Shown in pieces: positions 51,060 to 60,482 of a stretch of 64,000 bases of DNA. Made by a program: the position numbers and the translations under genes. The first letter of the stretch is position 1, and every line of letters starts with the position of its first letter. The notes under the pieces are model-generated. The model was not told the DNA's origin, ran no database searches, and saw only the letters and a program-made list of their open reading frames with translations. The stretch spans positions 1 through 64,000 of the forward strand of contig JACKGS010000002.1 of NCBI GenBank assembly GCA_020631865.1. The letters run 5' to 3'. Source of the DNA: Candidatus Nomurabacteria bacterium (GTDB taxonomy: Bacteria > Patescibacteriota > Saccharimonadia > Saccharimonadales > UBA7683).

Positions 51060-51701
51060 TAGTTCACGTAATTTATCGATATCGGTAACTGTTATATCGT
51101 TAACACCGAGTAGTATGTAGCCATGCTTTGAAAGGTATGATAGCTCTCTGCTTGTAGTTTCTCTAGTAGCATTAATTGAGCCGGCTATATCACTACGTCT
51201 TATGGGGGCATCTAATAAGATTCCTTTGCTGGTCTTTCTGCCAAATCTTTCAGTGTGTGTTAATAAGAATGAGGCGACACGTTCACGAACTGTTCTGTAT
51301 TCTAGGTTCATGACACGCTCAGAGTGTAGACGATAGGCCTCTATAGACATATCTAAAAGAACGGACATGACATGTTCGTTCTTTTTTAAGAATTCTAGAA
51401 AATCAGATCTTGCTACGCGCCATAGAGTGGTGTCGCTCATGGCTTGGTAGGTTATATCGCGGTGTAGCCCAGTGAATGCCCATATCAACGGAAAAATATC
51501 ACCGTCTTTCCTAACAATTAATAAGTTTTCTTCGCCATATTTAGTAATTGCGTAGGCTTTAACAAAACCTTGATCGATATAATAGATGCCTCGCGGGTCG
51601 TCTCCAGCACGAACAATAGACTCACCTTTTTTGTAAGATAGCTTTGTGCCACTGTGAAAAAAGTCTACTAGTTTCTGAAGTACGGATTCATCGGCTAACA
51701 T
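51054..51701 (-). CDS. Crp/Fnr-family transcription regulator
   Basis: 215 residues. Cyclic-nucleotide-binding-like beta barrel (residues 1-115; GESIVRAGDDPRGIYYIDQG), a long helix (SVLLDMSIEAYRLHSERVM), then the winged helix with RRSDIAGSINATRETTSRELSYL, the recognition helix region. The ligand is unknown; no cysteines for an Fe-S cluster. The tail overlaps the end of tlyA by 6 bases in convergent order. Start supported by an extended -10 (TGT-CATAAT) 6 bases upstream. Confidence 0.88.
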   Translation of the reverse strand: MLADESVLQKLVDFFHSGTKLSYKKGESIVRAGDDPRGIYYIDQGFVKAYAITKYGEENLLIVRKDGDIFPLIWAFTGLHRDITYQAMSDTTLWRVARSDFLEFLKKNEHVMSVLLDMSIEAYRLHSERVMNLEYRTVRERVASFLLTHTERFGRKTSKGILLDAPIRRSDIAGSINATRETTSRELSYLSKHGYILLGVNDITVTDIDKLRELL

Positions 51702-51707
51702 ATATAA

Positions 51708-51713
51708 ATTATG
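51708..51713 (-). promoter_or_regulatory. Extended -10 box of the Crp-family gene
   Basis: CATAAT preceded by TGT on the minus strand, 6 bases before ATG 51701; leaderless layout. Confidence 0.5.
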
Positions 51714-51828
51714 ACAGGTTGCCTTGGTTTTAACAAATATTGATAAATATCACATCGACACATGCTATTTATTACGGCGATACTCTTCGGCTTCTCGTAA
51801 AATGAAATTACGAGATGGGAGGTTTGGG

Positions 51829-52461
51829 ATGAATAATCAAACAGCAACACCTTACAAAATTAGTAAGTTAGATTTTTTTAGTAATCAAGAATTGGCTGAA
51901 TTACCCAAGTTGCTATTGCCAGGTGAGAATGTTCTTTCAGTAATAAGTGGCGTATACACCTCCGGTACAGCCATACTGTGCGTAACATCTAAGAGGCTCT
52001 TATTGATTGATAAAAAGTTGGTAAGACTTAATTTTGAAGATATAAGGTTTGAATCTATTAGTGAGGTTAACTATAGTCACCAATTATTTTTAGCGTCACT
52101 AAACTTATATTACGCTGGACGAAATCTACAGTTTAGAACCTGGTATAAAGATGCGCTCAGAACTTTGGCTCAGTTTATACAAGATAAGATGTTTGAGGCA
52201 AGAGAGGCCGGCAACAGAAGTGTGAACATGTTTGATGCGCCTGGTGGTGATGGCTTGGTCGCTGAAGATACTCGAAGTGACAGAATAAATCCCAAGGCAA
52301 GTAGTGTCGATACTCGTATTGTTGTTGAGAGTGAGGCGAATAGTTTCGAGCGTTATTTAGATAAGCGTACGGCACTATGGCTCAGGGCTAGGAGGCTAGC
52401 AGCTGGAGTAGATTTATCAAGGATCGGCCGTGAAGTTGTTGGGCTGTCACTTGGCAAATAA
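51829..52461 (+). CDS. PH-domain-like protein
   Basis: 210 residues from ATG 51829, where GGGAGG lies 6 bases upstream. Residues 30-120 (LPGENVLSVISGVY, then AILCVTSKRLLLIDKK and IRFESISEVNYSH) look like a bacterial PH domain of the YokE type, followed by a helix and a flexible, polar region, and a closing helix (RYLDKRTALWLRARRLAAG). Function unknown. Divergent from the Crp-family gene. Confidence 0.65.
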   Translation: MNNQTATPYKISKLDFFSNQELAELPKLLLPGENVLSVISGVYTSGTAILCVTSKRLLLIDKKLVRLNFEDIRFESISEVNYSHQLFLASLNLYYAGRNLQFRTWYKDALRTLAQFIQDKMFEAREAGNRSVNMFDAPGGDGLVAEDTRSDRINPKASSVDTRIVVESEANSFERYLDKRTALWLRARRLAAGVDLSRIGREVVGLSLGK

Positions 52462-52480
52462 ATAACAATAGACTTACTCA

Positions 52481-53584
52481 CTAAACGTTAAAGCGAAATT
52501 CAACAACGTCATCTGGTCTCATGATGTAAATTTTGCCTTCTGTACGGACTTTGCCTGCACTTTTAGCACCGCTTATAGACCCAGCTTCAAGTAGGTCATT
52601 GCAGCTTACTACTTCCGCTGCTATAAATCCTCGCTCAAAATCTCCATGAATTACACCCGCGGCTTGTGGAGCGGTTGATCCCTGTTTGATTGTCCATGCG
52701 CGAACTTCTTTATCCCCTGCAGTCAAGTAGCTTTGAAGCTTCAGTGTATGGTATGCGGAGGTGATTACTTTGCTAAGGCCAGACTGTGTTTGTCCGTAAC
52801 TTTCCAGTAGCTCGTTTGCGTCAGCTTCGGAAAGATCTTTGAGTTCTGATTCAAGCTGAGCATTCACAAATAAGCTTTCAGAGTGGGGTATTAGAGCTTT
52901 GAGTTCTTTGTGTTTGTCTGAGTTTGATAAATCTTCTTCATTCACATTAAAGATATAAATCACTGGCTTGGTGCACAGTAGTTGTAGGTTTTTAATGTTT
53001 TTGTATTCTTCAGAGTCATTGTCGATTTTTGTAATGATATCATGAACTTGGGCTATGTCACTTGATTCAAGACAGGCTTTTATTTGAGCAACTAAATCAG
53101 TAAAAGCTTTAATTTTTGGATTGGATTTAGATTCTTTTTGCAGACGAGGCAGGGTTTTATCGATTGTTTGCAGATCGGCTAGCATCAGCTCTGTATTAAT
53201 TATTTCAATATCTTCTTTTGGATGTATTCGATCGTGTACATGAACAATATCATTGTTCTCAAACGCTCTAACTATATGAACAATAGCACTGCATTCACGG
53301 ATATTTGCCAAAAATTGATTTCCTAGACCTTCGCCCTTGCTGGCACCTGCAACCAGCCCGGCAATATCTACAAAAGTAACCGTTGCCGGAACAATTGGGG
53401 CGCTATTATAAAGTTCTGCAAGTTTCGATAATCTTACATCAGGAACTGGCACAATCCCGGTATTTGGTTCGATAGTGGCAAACGGATAATTGGCTGCCAA
53501 GATATCATTTTTTGTCAATGCGTTAAATAATGTTGATTTACCAACATTTGGCAAACCAACAATTCCTATTTGAAGCGAACTCAT
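52481..53584 (-). CDS. ychF: Ribosome-binding GTPase/ATPase YchF
   Basis: 367 residues. Obg-family: GIVGLPNVGKSTLFNAL (Walker A), TVTFVDIAGLVAGASKGEGLGNQFL (G3), and the altered G4 FNVNEED in place of NKxD, which gives YchF/OLA1 its ATP preference. TGS domain at the C terminus (IKQGSTAPQAAGVIHGDFERGFI). Start at 53584 has an extended -10 TGT-TATAAT 7 bases upstream. Confidence 0.96.
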   Translation of the reverse strand: MSSLQIGIVGLPNVGKSTLFNALTKNDILAANYPFATIEPNTGIVPVPDVRLSKLAELYNSAPIVPATVTFVDIAGLVAGASKGEGLGNQFLANIRECSAIVHIVRAFENNDIVHVHDRIHPKEDIEIINTELMLADLQTIDKTLPRLQKESKSNPKIKAFTDLVAQIKACLESSDIAQVHDIITKIDNDSEEYKNIKNLQLLCTKPVIYIFNVNEEDLSNSDKHKELKALIPHSESLFVNAQLESELKDLSEADANELLESYGQTQSGLSKVITSAYHTLKLQSYLTAGDKEVRAWTIKQGSTAPQAAGVIHGDFERGFIAAEVVSCNDLLEAGSISGAKSAGKVRTEGKIYIMRPDDVVEFRFNV

Positions 53585-53591
53585 ATCAGTT

Positions 53592-53597
53592 ATTATA
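53592..53597 (-). promoter_or_regulatory. Extended -10 box (TGT-TATAAT) of ychF
   Basis: A perfect TATAAT with TGT before it on the minus strand, 7 bases before the ATG. Leaderless. Confidence 0.65.
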
Positions 53598-53624
53598 ACA
53601 GATAGATATCATGAAGAAGGGGTG

Positions 53625-54125
53625 CTAATCTTTTTTGGTGCTGTCAAAAAGAACTACGCCAGCTGACTTAACGACAAAGCTAGTACATTTATTTTGTTCA
53701 TTCGATGGCTTGTCTGACTTGCACCCCTTGGTCTCGTATACAACCTCACCACTTTTAATGAGGTCACTCATTCTATCGTCTAGCTGCATATTTTGCTTCG
53801 TCCAATCTCTATTTTTAATATCTGCTGCAGATGGATAGTAGTTATGAGCTGGAATTTCGACATTATTTGTATTGCCACCTTGATAGAAGCCTTTCACGGC
53901 TACAGAAAGAAAGTTCCCGTAAGCATTAGGTGTAATTGTTTCTTCATATTTAATAGGTTTGACAGTAGCTTGGGTGTTTTTATTGCTTTTTTTATTCACT
54001 AGTATTCTTGTTGTGATGCCAACAAGAATAAGTATTAATAGTATAGGGATAAAGATGATGATATATTTTTTTTGCCAAGGTTTGCGGTAATCTCTTTTAG
54101 GTGTTCCATCTTCTTGTAACATCAT
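53625..54125 (-). CDS. Single-pass membrane protein, unknown function
   Basis: 166 residues. Basic cytoplasmic N terminus (KRDYRKPWQKK), one helix (about residues 21-42, IIIFIPILLILILVGIT), and an outside domain with two cysteines (GCKSDKPSNEQNKCTSF) that may form a disulfide. No recognised family. Divergent from the giant protein gene at 54262. Confidence 0.65.
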   Translation of the reverse strand: MMLQEDGTPKRDYRKPWQKKYIIIFIPILLILILVGITTRILVNKKSNKNTQATVKPIKYEETITPNAYGNFLSVAVKGFYQGGNTNNVEIPAHNYYPSAADIKNRDWTKQNMQLDDRMSDLIKSGEVVYETKGCKSDKPSNEQNKCTSFVVKSAGVVLFDSTKKD

Positions 54126-54261
54126 TTACTCCGTCCCTATAATTTTCTTATAGTAAAAGTATAAAACATTAGCGTATTCTAGTGCAATATCCAAAACCAT
54201 ATATAACTTGTGCTTATCTTAAATTTACAATAAACTGTAGCAAGAAAGTGGTAGTGTCTAG

Positions 54262-57200
54262 ATGCATAGGGTAATGAAAAATAGAATATTGTGGGTGGGC
54301 TTATTTGTTAGCTTGCTATTTGGACTCTTGTTACTACTAGGACCACGAGGTGTGCAGGCGCAAGTTGCGTGTAATATATCAGCTGATAAGACAACTATAA
54401 ACAGGGGTGAATCTACGATGATTCGCTGGACTTCACCTGTATTACCAATAGTTGTAGGTACGTCAGGATATGGTAATGGTGCAAATGTGAACGGTGCAAC
54501 TAACTGGTCTACGGGTAGTCTTAATAGTACAACTACCTATTACCTTACCGGAGGATTAACATCATCGTGTAAGGATTCAGTGACTGTAACCGTAATTCAG
54601 CCACCTTCAAGCTGTACTCTCACGGCCCCGGCTTCAGTAAATTCAGGTCAAAACTTTACTATCAGCTGGGGTGGTATTGGTGTGACATCGGCTACATTGA
54701 GTGGTTATCCAATAGCTGGTAGTAAACTTCCGAGCGGGTCAGATACTTTTAATATCACGCAGACAACAACGTACACGTTTGTGGGTAGTAATAGTGCCGG
54801 AAGTTGTGGGCCTATCTCTAGGACGGTGCAGGTCAATACTGTTAATACGCAAAGATTCCGGGACAATAAGCCGAGTGGTATACCTAGTAGGTTTTATCAT
54901 GTATCCGGACAACCATGTGCCAGTAACGGTCTTCTCCATGCTCGGGATGTGTGGCTGTCGAGCGCAGCGGGTTCTGGTCAGGAATCTATAACAGTCCCAC
55001 AGGGGTCCAGTAGCGTAAATGTGTACATTAATATGATCGGCAAGGTTTGTGAAGGTGTAAATTATACAAATGTTAATCCATCCGATGGACGTGTTGAAAA
55101 TACAACTATTGATGGTGATGCGTACTATATTAGAGATGCTAGTATTAGTTCTAGCCCACTTATTTCTGGGTTATCAATAAGAAATTTGATTGGTACGTCG
55201 GTTAGTATAAGTAGAGGTGGGCAATATGCTGCAGCTCCCGGGCAGGTTTGGACGGGTATAGACACTCAGTCTTTTCAGGTTGATGGATTGAGTGGGGTAA
55301 CTAGTCCAGGTACGTATACTATTACGGTTATTGCTGATGTAGTATCAACATCTCTAGCAAACGGTATCCGTGTCTGTAACTCTAACCAGCAGCCCACAAG
55401 TGGAGTTAGTGGAAGTAATTGTTCCTCAGGTTCAGTTAATTATACTATTAATTTAGTTATTCCTCCGCCAGTCAATCCTCCACCAGTCAATCCTTCCCCG
55501 ACATGTACAATTTCTGCTAACCCAGCGATAACTAGTGGCAGTGGTGCATCAAGCAACTTAACATGGTCTTCGACAAATGCAACAAGCGCATCTCTAGATG
55601 GAGCTCCTGTTGACGTTAATAACTCTAATGGAAAACTTGTATTTCCGACAGTAGATACTATTTATACACTTACGGTTTACGGGCCCGGTGGAAGTAAAGA
55701 GTGTCCGATAACCGTAAGAGTTTCAGGCTCTCCTCCGCCAGTAAGTTTAACGTGCTCAATGCCTTCAGCTTCACCTGCAGTTATAAGTAAAGGAGATTCG
55801 TCGTCACTTTCATGGGGTAGCACTGCGGCAACTTCTGCAACATTAAATGATGGTTCGGGGCCGGTTGCGGTTGATGTTGTATCAAGTAACTATCCCGTAT
55901 CCCCATTAGTTACGACTAAATACACTCTTACGGTGTATGGTCCTGGTGGCTCCAGGACGTGTGAAACTACGGTTACTATTAGTGAATTACCACCTACCTT
56001 TAACTGTGATTCAAGGTGGTATCAAACAATAAATGGAGTAGTGAATCGAATTAACTTAGAATCTAGTCAATATGAAGTAGTTGGCAACACAGGGAACCCC
56101 GCGCTAAATGCTATCGGCTATAATATAAATGATAATTTTATGTACGGCATGTATAGGGGGTCAACTTATGCTCACTTGGTTCGTATAAGCGCAGATGGTA
56201 AACTCCATGACCTAAGTGGCGATATTGTTAGGGCCCCCGAGCTGCATGCTGGTGATATGGATTCTAGCAACAACCTCTGGTTTATCGAATACGCGTTGAC
56301 AGGCAATGCTATTACGCGCGTTAATGTCAATGATCCATCAGATATCAGCTGGTATAACCTTTCGAGTACGGTTAAGGCACAGGATTTAGTCTATTTAAAT
56401 GGTAAGCTTTATGGGATTAGTTTCGGAGATAATAAGCTATATGAAATAACTCTTAGTACGAATAGCTCTAGTTTGGCCGTAGTAGAGCGTAGCATCAGTG
56501 GCCTCCCAAGTGCTGGTTTTCAATATACGTCGGGCTGGTCAACAGCTGATGGTAAGCTTTACTTCTTTCAGATTCCAACATCATCAGCTGGAGGCAACGG
56601 TAAAATTTATAGAATTGACAATTATCAGACAAGTCCCGTAGCAGTATTTACTGGTATCGATACGGGATTTGTACCTGGTGGTACTCAGACTGATGGTGCA
56701 TCATGCATGAATGCTCCGGATCCATTGGAGAAGACTAACTACCCATTCTTGCGTGTTAATGGTTCTGATGTAATTTCAGGCTCTAAGTTTGGGTCGTTAG
56801 CATCAAGGTGTGAGACTTACCCAACCACTGGCTTGATAGGTGATATTAAAACAAATGGATTTAAAAATCATAATTATAGCGCAACCGTACTAGATGATAT
56901 TTTAAGTGGTAGCTCGTCTGCGCAATATGCAGCTTATTCTAAGGGCAGGATTTTCTCTGCTGGTAGTGGTCAAAGCTTCATAACCAATAATGGCCTGTAT
57001 CGCTCATTGTCTTCTAGCTCTACTAAATATGTCAGAGATATCATGTTTTCTAACGATATGAACATAGGCAGTAATTACGGAAATTATTATGATGATAGTA
57101 GCTTGCCATGTGTGGATATTGCCAAGGTAGAACAGGAGGCTACGCCCAAATCTGCTGTAGGGCAGTTGAATGGTATTATTACCGATATGACTACTCCTAA

Positions 57201-57798
57201 AGAGGTGGTTAAAATGAATGGAGCGGGCAATTGGTTGGTTTCATCTCCTATTACAATACCGACCGGTCGACAACTTACAATTATTACCGATGGCAAGGTT
57301 ACTATTAATGGAAATATAACTTATGCAAAAACAGGAGTGGCTAATAATGGGTCGGTGGCGGCTCCAGTATTGATGATTATTGCCAAGGGCGGAATTGAGA
57401 TAGGGCAAAATGTAACAAGGTTGGACGGATATTATTTAGCACATGGTAGCACCTTAAGTACGTGTGGGGATCTTGCGGTATCTCAAACATCCGTGTGTGA
57501 CAAGCAATTAGTTGTTGGAGGTGCATTGGTTGGTAAAAAGATTGAATGGCGCCGTAATTACGGTACTTTAAAGGGTCGTCAAGCTACCTTAGCCAATCCA
57601 GGTAATGTACATTGTGCAGTTGTCGATACTGCTGCTGGCAATGTAGGGGCAGTGCCGGGGGCTTTAAATAGCTGTGCGGCAGAGCGTGTAGATTTTTCGC
57701 CAGCATTCTATTTTGCTAATCCATTCACAACCGGGAGTGCTAGCTCTAGCATCCATGGTCAACCGTTAAATACGACAGAATTACCTCCAATCTATTAG
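54262..57798 (+). CDS. Giant secreted Ig-like surface protein beside the pilus operon
   Basis: 1178 residues with a Sec signal peptide (about 1-33, cleavage after VQAQ or nearby). At least four Ig-like modules of 80-90 residues, each opening with a Cys-x-(I/L) strand (CNISADKTTINRG, CTISANPAITSG, CSMPSASPAVISKG) and joined by Pro-rich linkers (NPPPVNPSP); then a beta-propeller-like part (about 590-820, RISADGKLHDLSGD); and a C-terminal beta-helix-like stretch (ITDGKVTINGNITYA). No sortase motif or C-terminal membrane anchor. Position before pilM suggests an adhesin presented with the pilus, which is inference. Confidence 0.75.
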   Translation: MHRVMKNRILWVGLFVSLLFGLLLLLGPRGVQAQVACNISADKTTINRGESTMIRWTSPVLPIVVGTSGYGNGANVNGATNWSTGSLNSTTTYYLTGGLTSSCKDSVTVTVIQPPSSCTLTAPASVNSGQNFTISWGGIGVTSATLSGYPIAGSKLPSGSDTFNITQTTTYTFVGSNSAGSCGPISRTVQVNTVNTQRFRDNKPSGIPSRFYHVSGQPCASNGLLHARDVWLSSAAGSGQESITVPQGSSSVNVYINMIGKVCEGVNYTNVNPSDGRVENTTIDGDAYYIRDASISSSPLISGLSIRNLIGTSVSISRGGQYAAAPGQVWTGIDTQSFQVDGLSGVTSPGTYTITVIADVVSTSLANGIRVCNSNQQPTSGVSGSNCSSGSVNYTINLVIPPPVNPPPVNPSPTCTISANPAITSGSGASSNLTWSSTNATSASLDGAPVDVNNSNGKLVFPTVDTIYTLTVYGPGGSKECPITVRVSGSPPPVSLTCSMPSASPAVISKGDSSSLSWGSTAATSATLNDGSGPVAVDVVSSNYPVSPLVTTKYTLTVYGPGGSRTCETTVTISELPPTFNCDSRWYQTINGVVNRINLESSQYEVVGNTGNPALNAIGYNINDNFMYGMYRGSTYAHLVRISADGKLHDLSGDIVRAPELHAGDMDSSNNLWFIEYALTGNAITRVNVNDPSDISWYNLSSTVKAQDLVYLNGKLYGISFGDNKLYEITLSTNSSSLAVVERSISGLPSAGFQYTSGWSTADGKLYFFQIPTSSAGGNGKIYRIDNYQTSPVAVFTGIDTGFVPGGTQTDGASCMNAPDPLEKTNYPFLRVNGSDVISGSKFGSLASRCETYPTTGLIGDIKTNGFKNHNYSATVLDDILSGSSSAQYAAYSKGRIFSAGSGQSFITNNGLYRSLSSSSTKYVRDIMFSNDMNIGSNYGNYYDDSSLPCVDIAKVEQEATPKSAVGQLNGIITDMTTPKEVVKMNGAGNWLVSSPITIPTGRQLTIITDGKVTINGNITYAKTGVANNGSVAAPVLMIIAKGGIEIGQNVTRLDGYYLAHGSTLSTCGDLAVSQTSVCDKQLVVGGALVGKKIEWRRNYGTLKGRQATLANPGNVHCAVVDTAAGNVGAVPGALNSCAAERVDFSPAFYFANPFTTGSASSSIHGQPLNTTELPPIY

Positions 57799-57843
57799 TT
57801 TGGTATTGCGAGATGTATTGCTTATGTTAAACTTATAGTAAGC

Positions 57844-58902
57844 ATGAAAAGTTCGATTTTCAACGTGGTGGGCGACTTCTTTGCTCTTGATATAGGTAGC
57901 AGTGCAATTCGTGTTGTAGAGTTACGTGGTTCTGGTAATCACGCAACCCTTGTTAAGTACGGAGCAGTGGCGGTTGATGTAAAGACATCGCTTTCAGACG
58001 CACCTTTAGACCAAGCCAAAATAGCAGAAGATATAAAAGCACTTTTGATTGAATCTGGCATAACTACCCGTAATGTTGTTATTGGCCTGCCTTCTAGTAA
58101 GACTTTCGTGACAGTTGTTGATCTACCAAAGATGTCACAACAAGAACTGGGCGGTACAATCAAGTATCAGGCGGATCAGTTTATCCCGATGTCTCTAGAT
58201 GAAGCAAAAGTGGACTGGTCAATTATTGGTGAATCTCCGATTGATCCAGCTAAAATCGAAGTTCTGCTAGCAAGTGTTTCGAATAAATTTAGCGAGCAAA
58301 GAATGAATATGCTAGAATCTATCGGGTTAAATGTAATAGCTATTGAGCCAGACCCCTTGGCACTGGCAAGATCATTAACTTCATCGTTAGCACCTCAAGC
58401 TGGTGCGCAGCTCATTGTTGACGTAGGTGAATTTGCATCCGATATTGTTATTACACTTGGTGACTCACCACGATTGGTTAGATCTATACCTACCGGTGGT
58501 CAGACTATGGTCAAGACTGCGACTCAGAATCTTTCAGTTGCTGAAAATCAGGCTAGCCAATTAATGTATAAATTTGGTCTTGATAACACAAAATTAGAAG
58601 GACAGGTTGCAAGAGCTTTAGAATCTAGTGTTGAATCAATTACTTCAGAAATACAAAAATCAGTCAAGTTTTTCAACAGCAGATATCAGAATGTTCCTGT
58701 TGGCGGTATTGTAGTAACGGGTGTAGCTGCGATTGTACCAGGGTTTGGTCAGTATCTTGCGAAGGCAACTGGAATAAATGCGGTACAGATAGGAAACTGT
58801 TGGCAAAATATCAGTTATAGCAATGCTGTTCACGAGCAAGTTATGAGTGTTAACCATCAATTCGCAGTTGTAAATGGATTGGCGCAAAGGGCATCGGTAT
58901 GA
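57844..58902 (+). CDS. pilM: Type IV pilus inner-membrane platform protein PilM
   Basis: 352 residues. Actin-like ATPase: FALDIGSSAIRVVEL at the start, then VVIGLPSSKTFVTVVDLP, LIVDVGEFASDIVI, and GGIVVTGVAAIVPGF. It binds PilN's cytoplasmic tail and links the motor to the PilN/O complex. A TATAGT box lies just upstream of ATG 57844. Start of a tight operon pilM-N-O; its stop overlaps pilN by four bases. Confidence 0.93.
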   Translation: MKSSIFNVVGDFFALDIGSSAIRVVELRGSGNHATLVKYGAVAVDVKTSLSDAPLDQAKIAEDIKALLIESGITTRNVVIGLPSSKTFVTVVDLPKMSQQELGGTIKYQADQFIPMSLDEAKVDWSIIGESPIDPAKIEVLLASVSNKFSEQRMNMLESIGLNVIAIEPDPLALARSLTSSLAPQAGAQLIVDVGEFASDIVITLGDSPRLVRSIPTGGQTMVKTATQNLSVAENQASQLMYKFGLDNTKLEGQVARALESSVESITSEIQKSVKFFNSRYQNVPVGGIVVTGVAAIVPGFGQYLAKATGINAVQIGNCWQNISYSNAVHEQVMSVNHQFAVVNGLAQRASV

Positions 58903-59597
58903 TAGAGATCAATTTATTACCTGATGTTAAGCAGGAGTTTCTGAAGGCAGAGCAGACTAAGCACACTGTACTGGTCGGCTCTATAATTGCATCTATTGCA
59001 GTTTTGTCGATAACTATACTGTTTTTTGCCTATGTTCAGGTTGCTCAACCGCAGTATCAGAAGACTGTTCAAAAAGATATAGACTCAGGGATGCTGGAAA
59101 TTAAATCCAAGTCTAACGCGAAGAGAATTATTACAGTACAGGGAGTCTTAGAGCAGGTACCGGCCCTGAAAGACAAGCAACAAGTTACTTCTAGGCTGTT
59201 CAGTCATCTCAAGCAATTTACCCCTCGTAGTGTTAAATATGATAAAGTTAATTTAGATTTTACTTCCGGTAAGCTTACTCTAGCAGGAAGCACGGTATCT
59301 TATGAAAAAGCCAATGTATTAGCTAATAATCTAAAAAGTGCTAAATATAAATTTACTAAAGCCGGGTCTGAACAGTCGATAGTTCCATTTAGTGGTATTG
59401 TTTTTAGCAATTTAGGTAAATCAGAGTCGGCCGATAATGGTAATATTGTAAGTTTCGAGATATCTATGCAATTCGACCCGCAGCTCTTTGATCCATCGGT
59501 TAGTAAGCAGTCTATAAAGGTAAACGCCTCTTCGGAAGAATTATTGTTACCGGAGGAGAAGCCTTTAAGTGAAAATGCGTTAGGAGTGATGGAATGA
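58899..59597 (+). CDS. pilN: Type IV pilus protein PilN
   Basis: 232 residues. The short cytoplasmic MIEINLLPDVK is the PilM-binding INLLP motif; one transmembrane helix (about 24-46); periplasm-facing or outer domain with coiled-coil and ferredoxin-like fold. 4-base overlaps with both neighbours. Confidence 0.9.
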   Translation: MIEINLLPDVKQEFLKAEQTKHTVLVGSIIASIAVLSITILFFAYVQVAQPQYQKTVQKDIDSGMLEIKSKSNAKRIITVQGVLEQVPALKDKQQVTSRLFSHLKQFTPRSVKYDKVNLDFTSGKLTLAGSTVSYEKANVLANNLKSAKYKFTKAGSEQSIVPFSGIVFSNLGKSESADNGNIVSFEISMQFDPQLFDPSVSKQSIKVNASSEELLLPEEKPLSENALGVME

Positions 59598-60226
59598 GCG
59601 CAAAGCCGTTAAGTGCAATACAAAACAAGCGAGAAATGATCTCTCGCGCTAACTCAACTGTATTTATTGCAGTTACAGTTTCTGCTGTAATCGTAGTGTT
59701 TTGTTTAATATCGTTTAGGTTTTTGTGGCAAAAAAAAGCATACAATGATAGAGTTATTAGCGCAAAAATAAAAGCGAGAAAACAAATTGAAGATAATAGC
59801 GTAGCAATAGATCAACTATCTGAACAGTTCCCAGATCTTCAGCGTAAGGCTAACAACAACGATAAAACAATCTTGCACTCCTTGCCGCCAGCCTATGACT
59901 ATGCAGCCCTTGTTACCTCGATGGAATTTTTAGCAGATCAGGCGGGAGTTAAGTTAGATAGTGGTGTTGGTGAAGATGTTTCAGCCTCAGCAATTAAAGA
60001 ACAGAACGTTTCTGCGCCACAAGAGATCATACTGAATCTAAGCGTCAGTGGTAACTATGAGAATATTGTTAAATATATTGATGTTCTTGAAAAGAGTATC
60101 AGGCCTGTAATTATTTCAACCGCAGACTTCAGTGGCGGTAATTCTGAGATTAAAGCTACTATTGTTGCGAAAACGTATTACCAGCCTGCCAGAACTTTAG
60201 ATGTTTCAAAAGAGGTTATAAAATGA
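59594..60226 (+). CDS. pilO: Type IV pilus protein PilO
   Basis: 210 residues, one transmembrane helix (about 22-46), coiled coil, then a ferredoxin-like domain (SLPPAYDYAALVTSMEFLADQAGVKL and IILNLSVSGNYENIVKYIDVLEK), the PilO signature of a pairwise-helix platform. Partners PilN. 4-base overlaps on both sides. Confidence 0.9.
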   Translation: MSAKPLSAIQNKREMISRANSTVFIAVTVSAVIVVFCLISFRFLWQKKAYNDRVISAKIKARKQIEDNSVAIDQLSEQFPDLQRKANNNDKTILHSLPPAYDYAALVTSMEFLADQAGVKLDSGVGEDVSASAIKEQNVSAPQEIILNLSVSGNYENIVKYIDVLEKSIRPVIISTADFSGGNSEIKATIVAKTYYQPARTLDVSKEVIK

Positions 60227-60468
60227 AAAAAAATGATATCGCCAGCTTGGTATTGATTGCTGCAATTGCAGGTGTAGTTGCATACTTTACGGCTAATGCT
60301 TTGGTGGGTCAGCCAAAAAATAATCCTGTTCAGGTTGAGAAAGTTATTTCTATTCAAGACAATTTTCCGACACCTGATCCACGTGTATTTAATGATAAGT
60401 CTATCGACCCAACTGTTGAAATTAATAATGACGGACAGCAGTCAATTGCACCGTTCGCAGATAGATAA
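60223..60468 (+). CDS. Small membrane protein in the pilP position
   Basis: 81 residues with one N-terminal transmembrane helix (about 7-26) and a short polar tail (VQVEKVISIQDNFPTPD). It takes the place of pilP in proteobacterial operons, but it lacks any PilP-like domain or lipobox. In a single-membrane organism without a secretin a true PilP is not expected. Role in the pilus platform is inferred from position only. 4-base overlap with pilO. Confidence 0.75.
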   Translation: MKKNDIASLVLIAAIAGVVAYFTANALVGQPKNNPVQVEKVISIQDNFPTPDPRVFNDKSIDPTVEINNDGQQSIAPFADR

Positions 60469-60482
60469 ATAAGGAAATCTGG

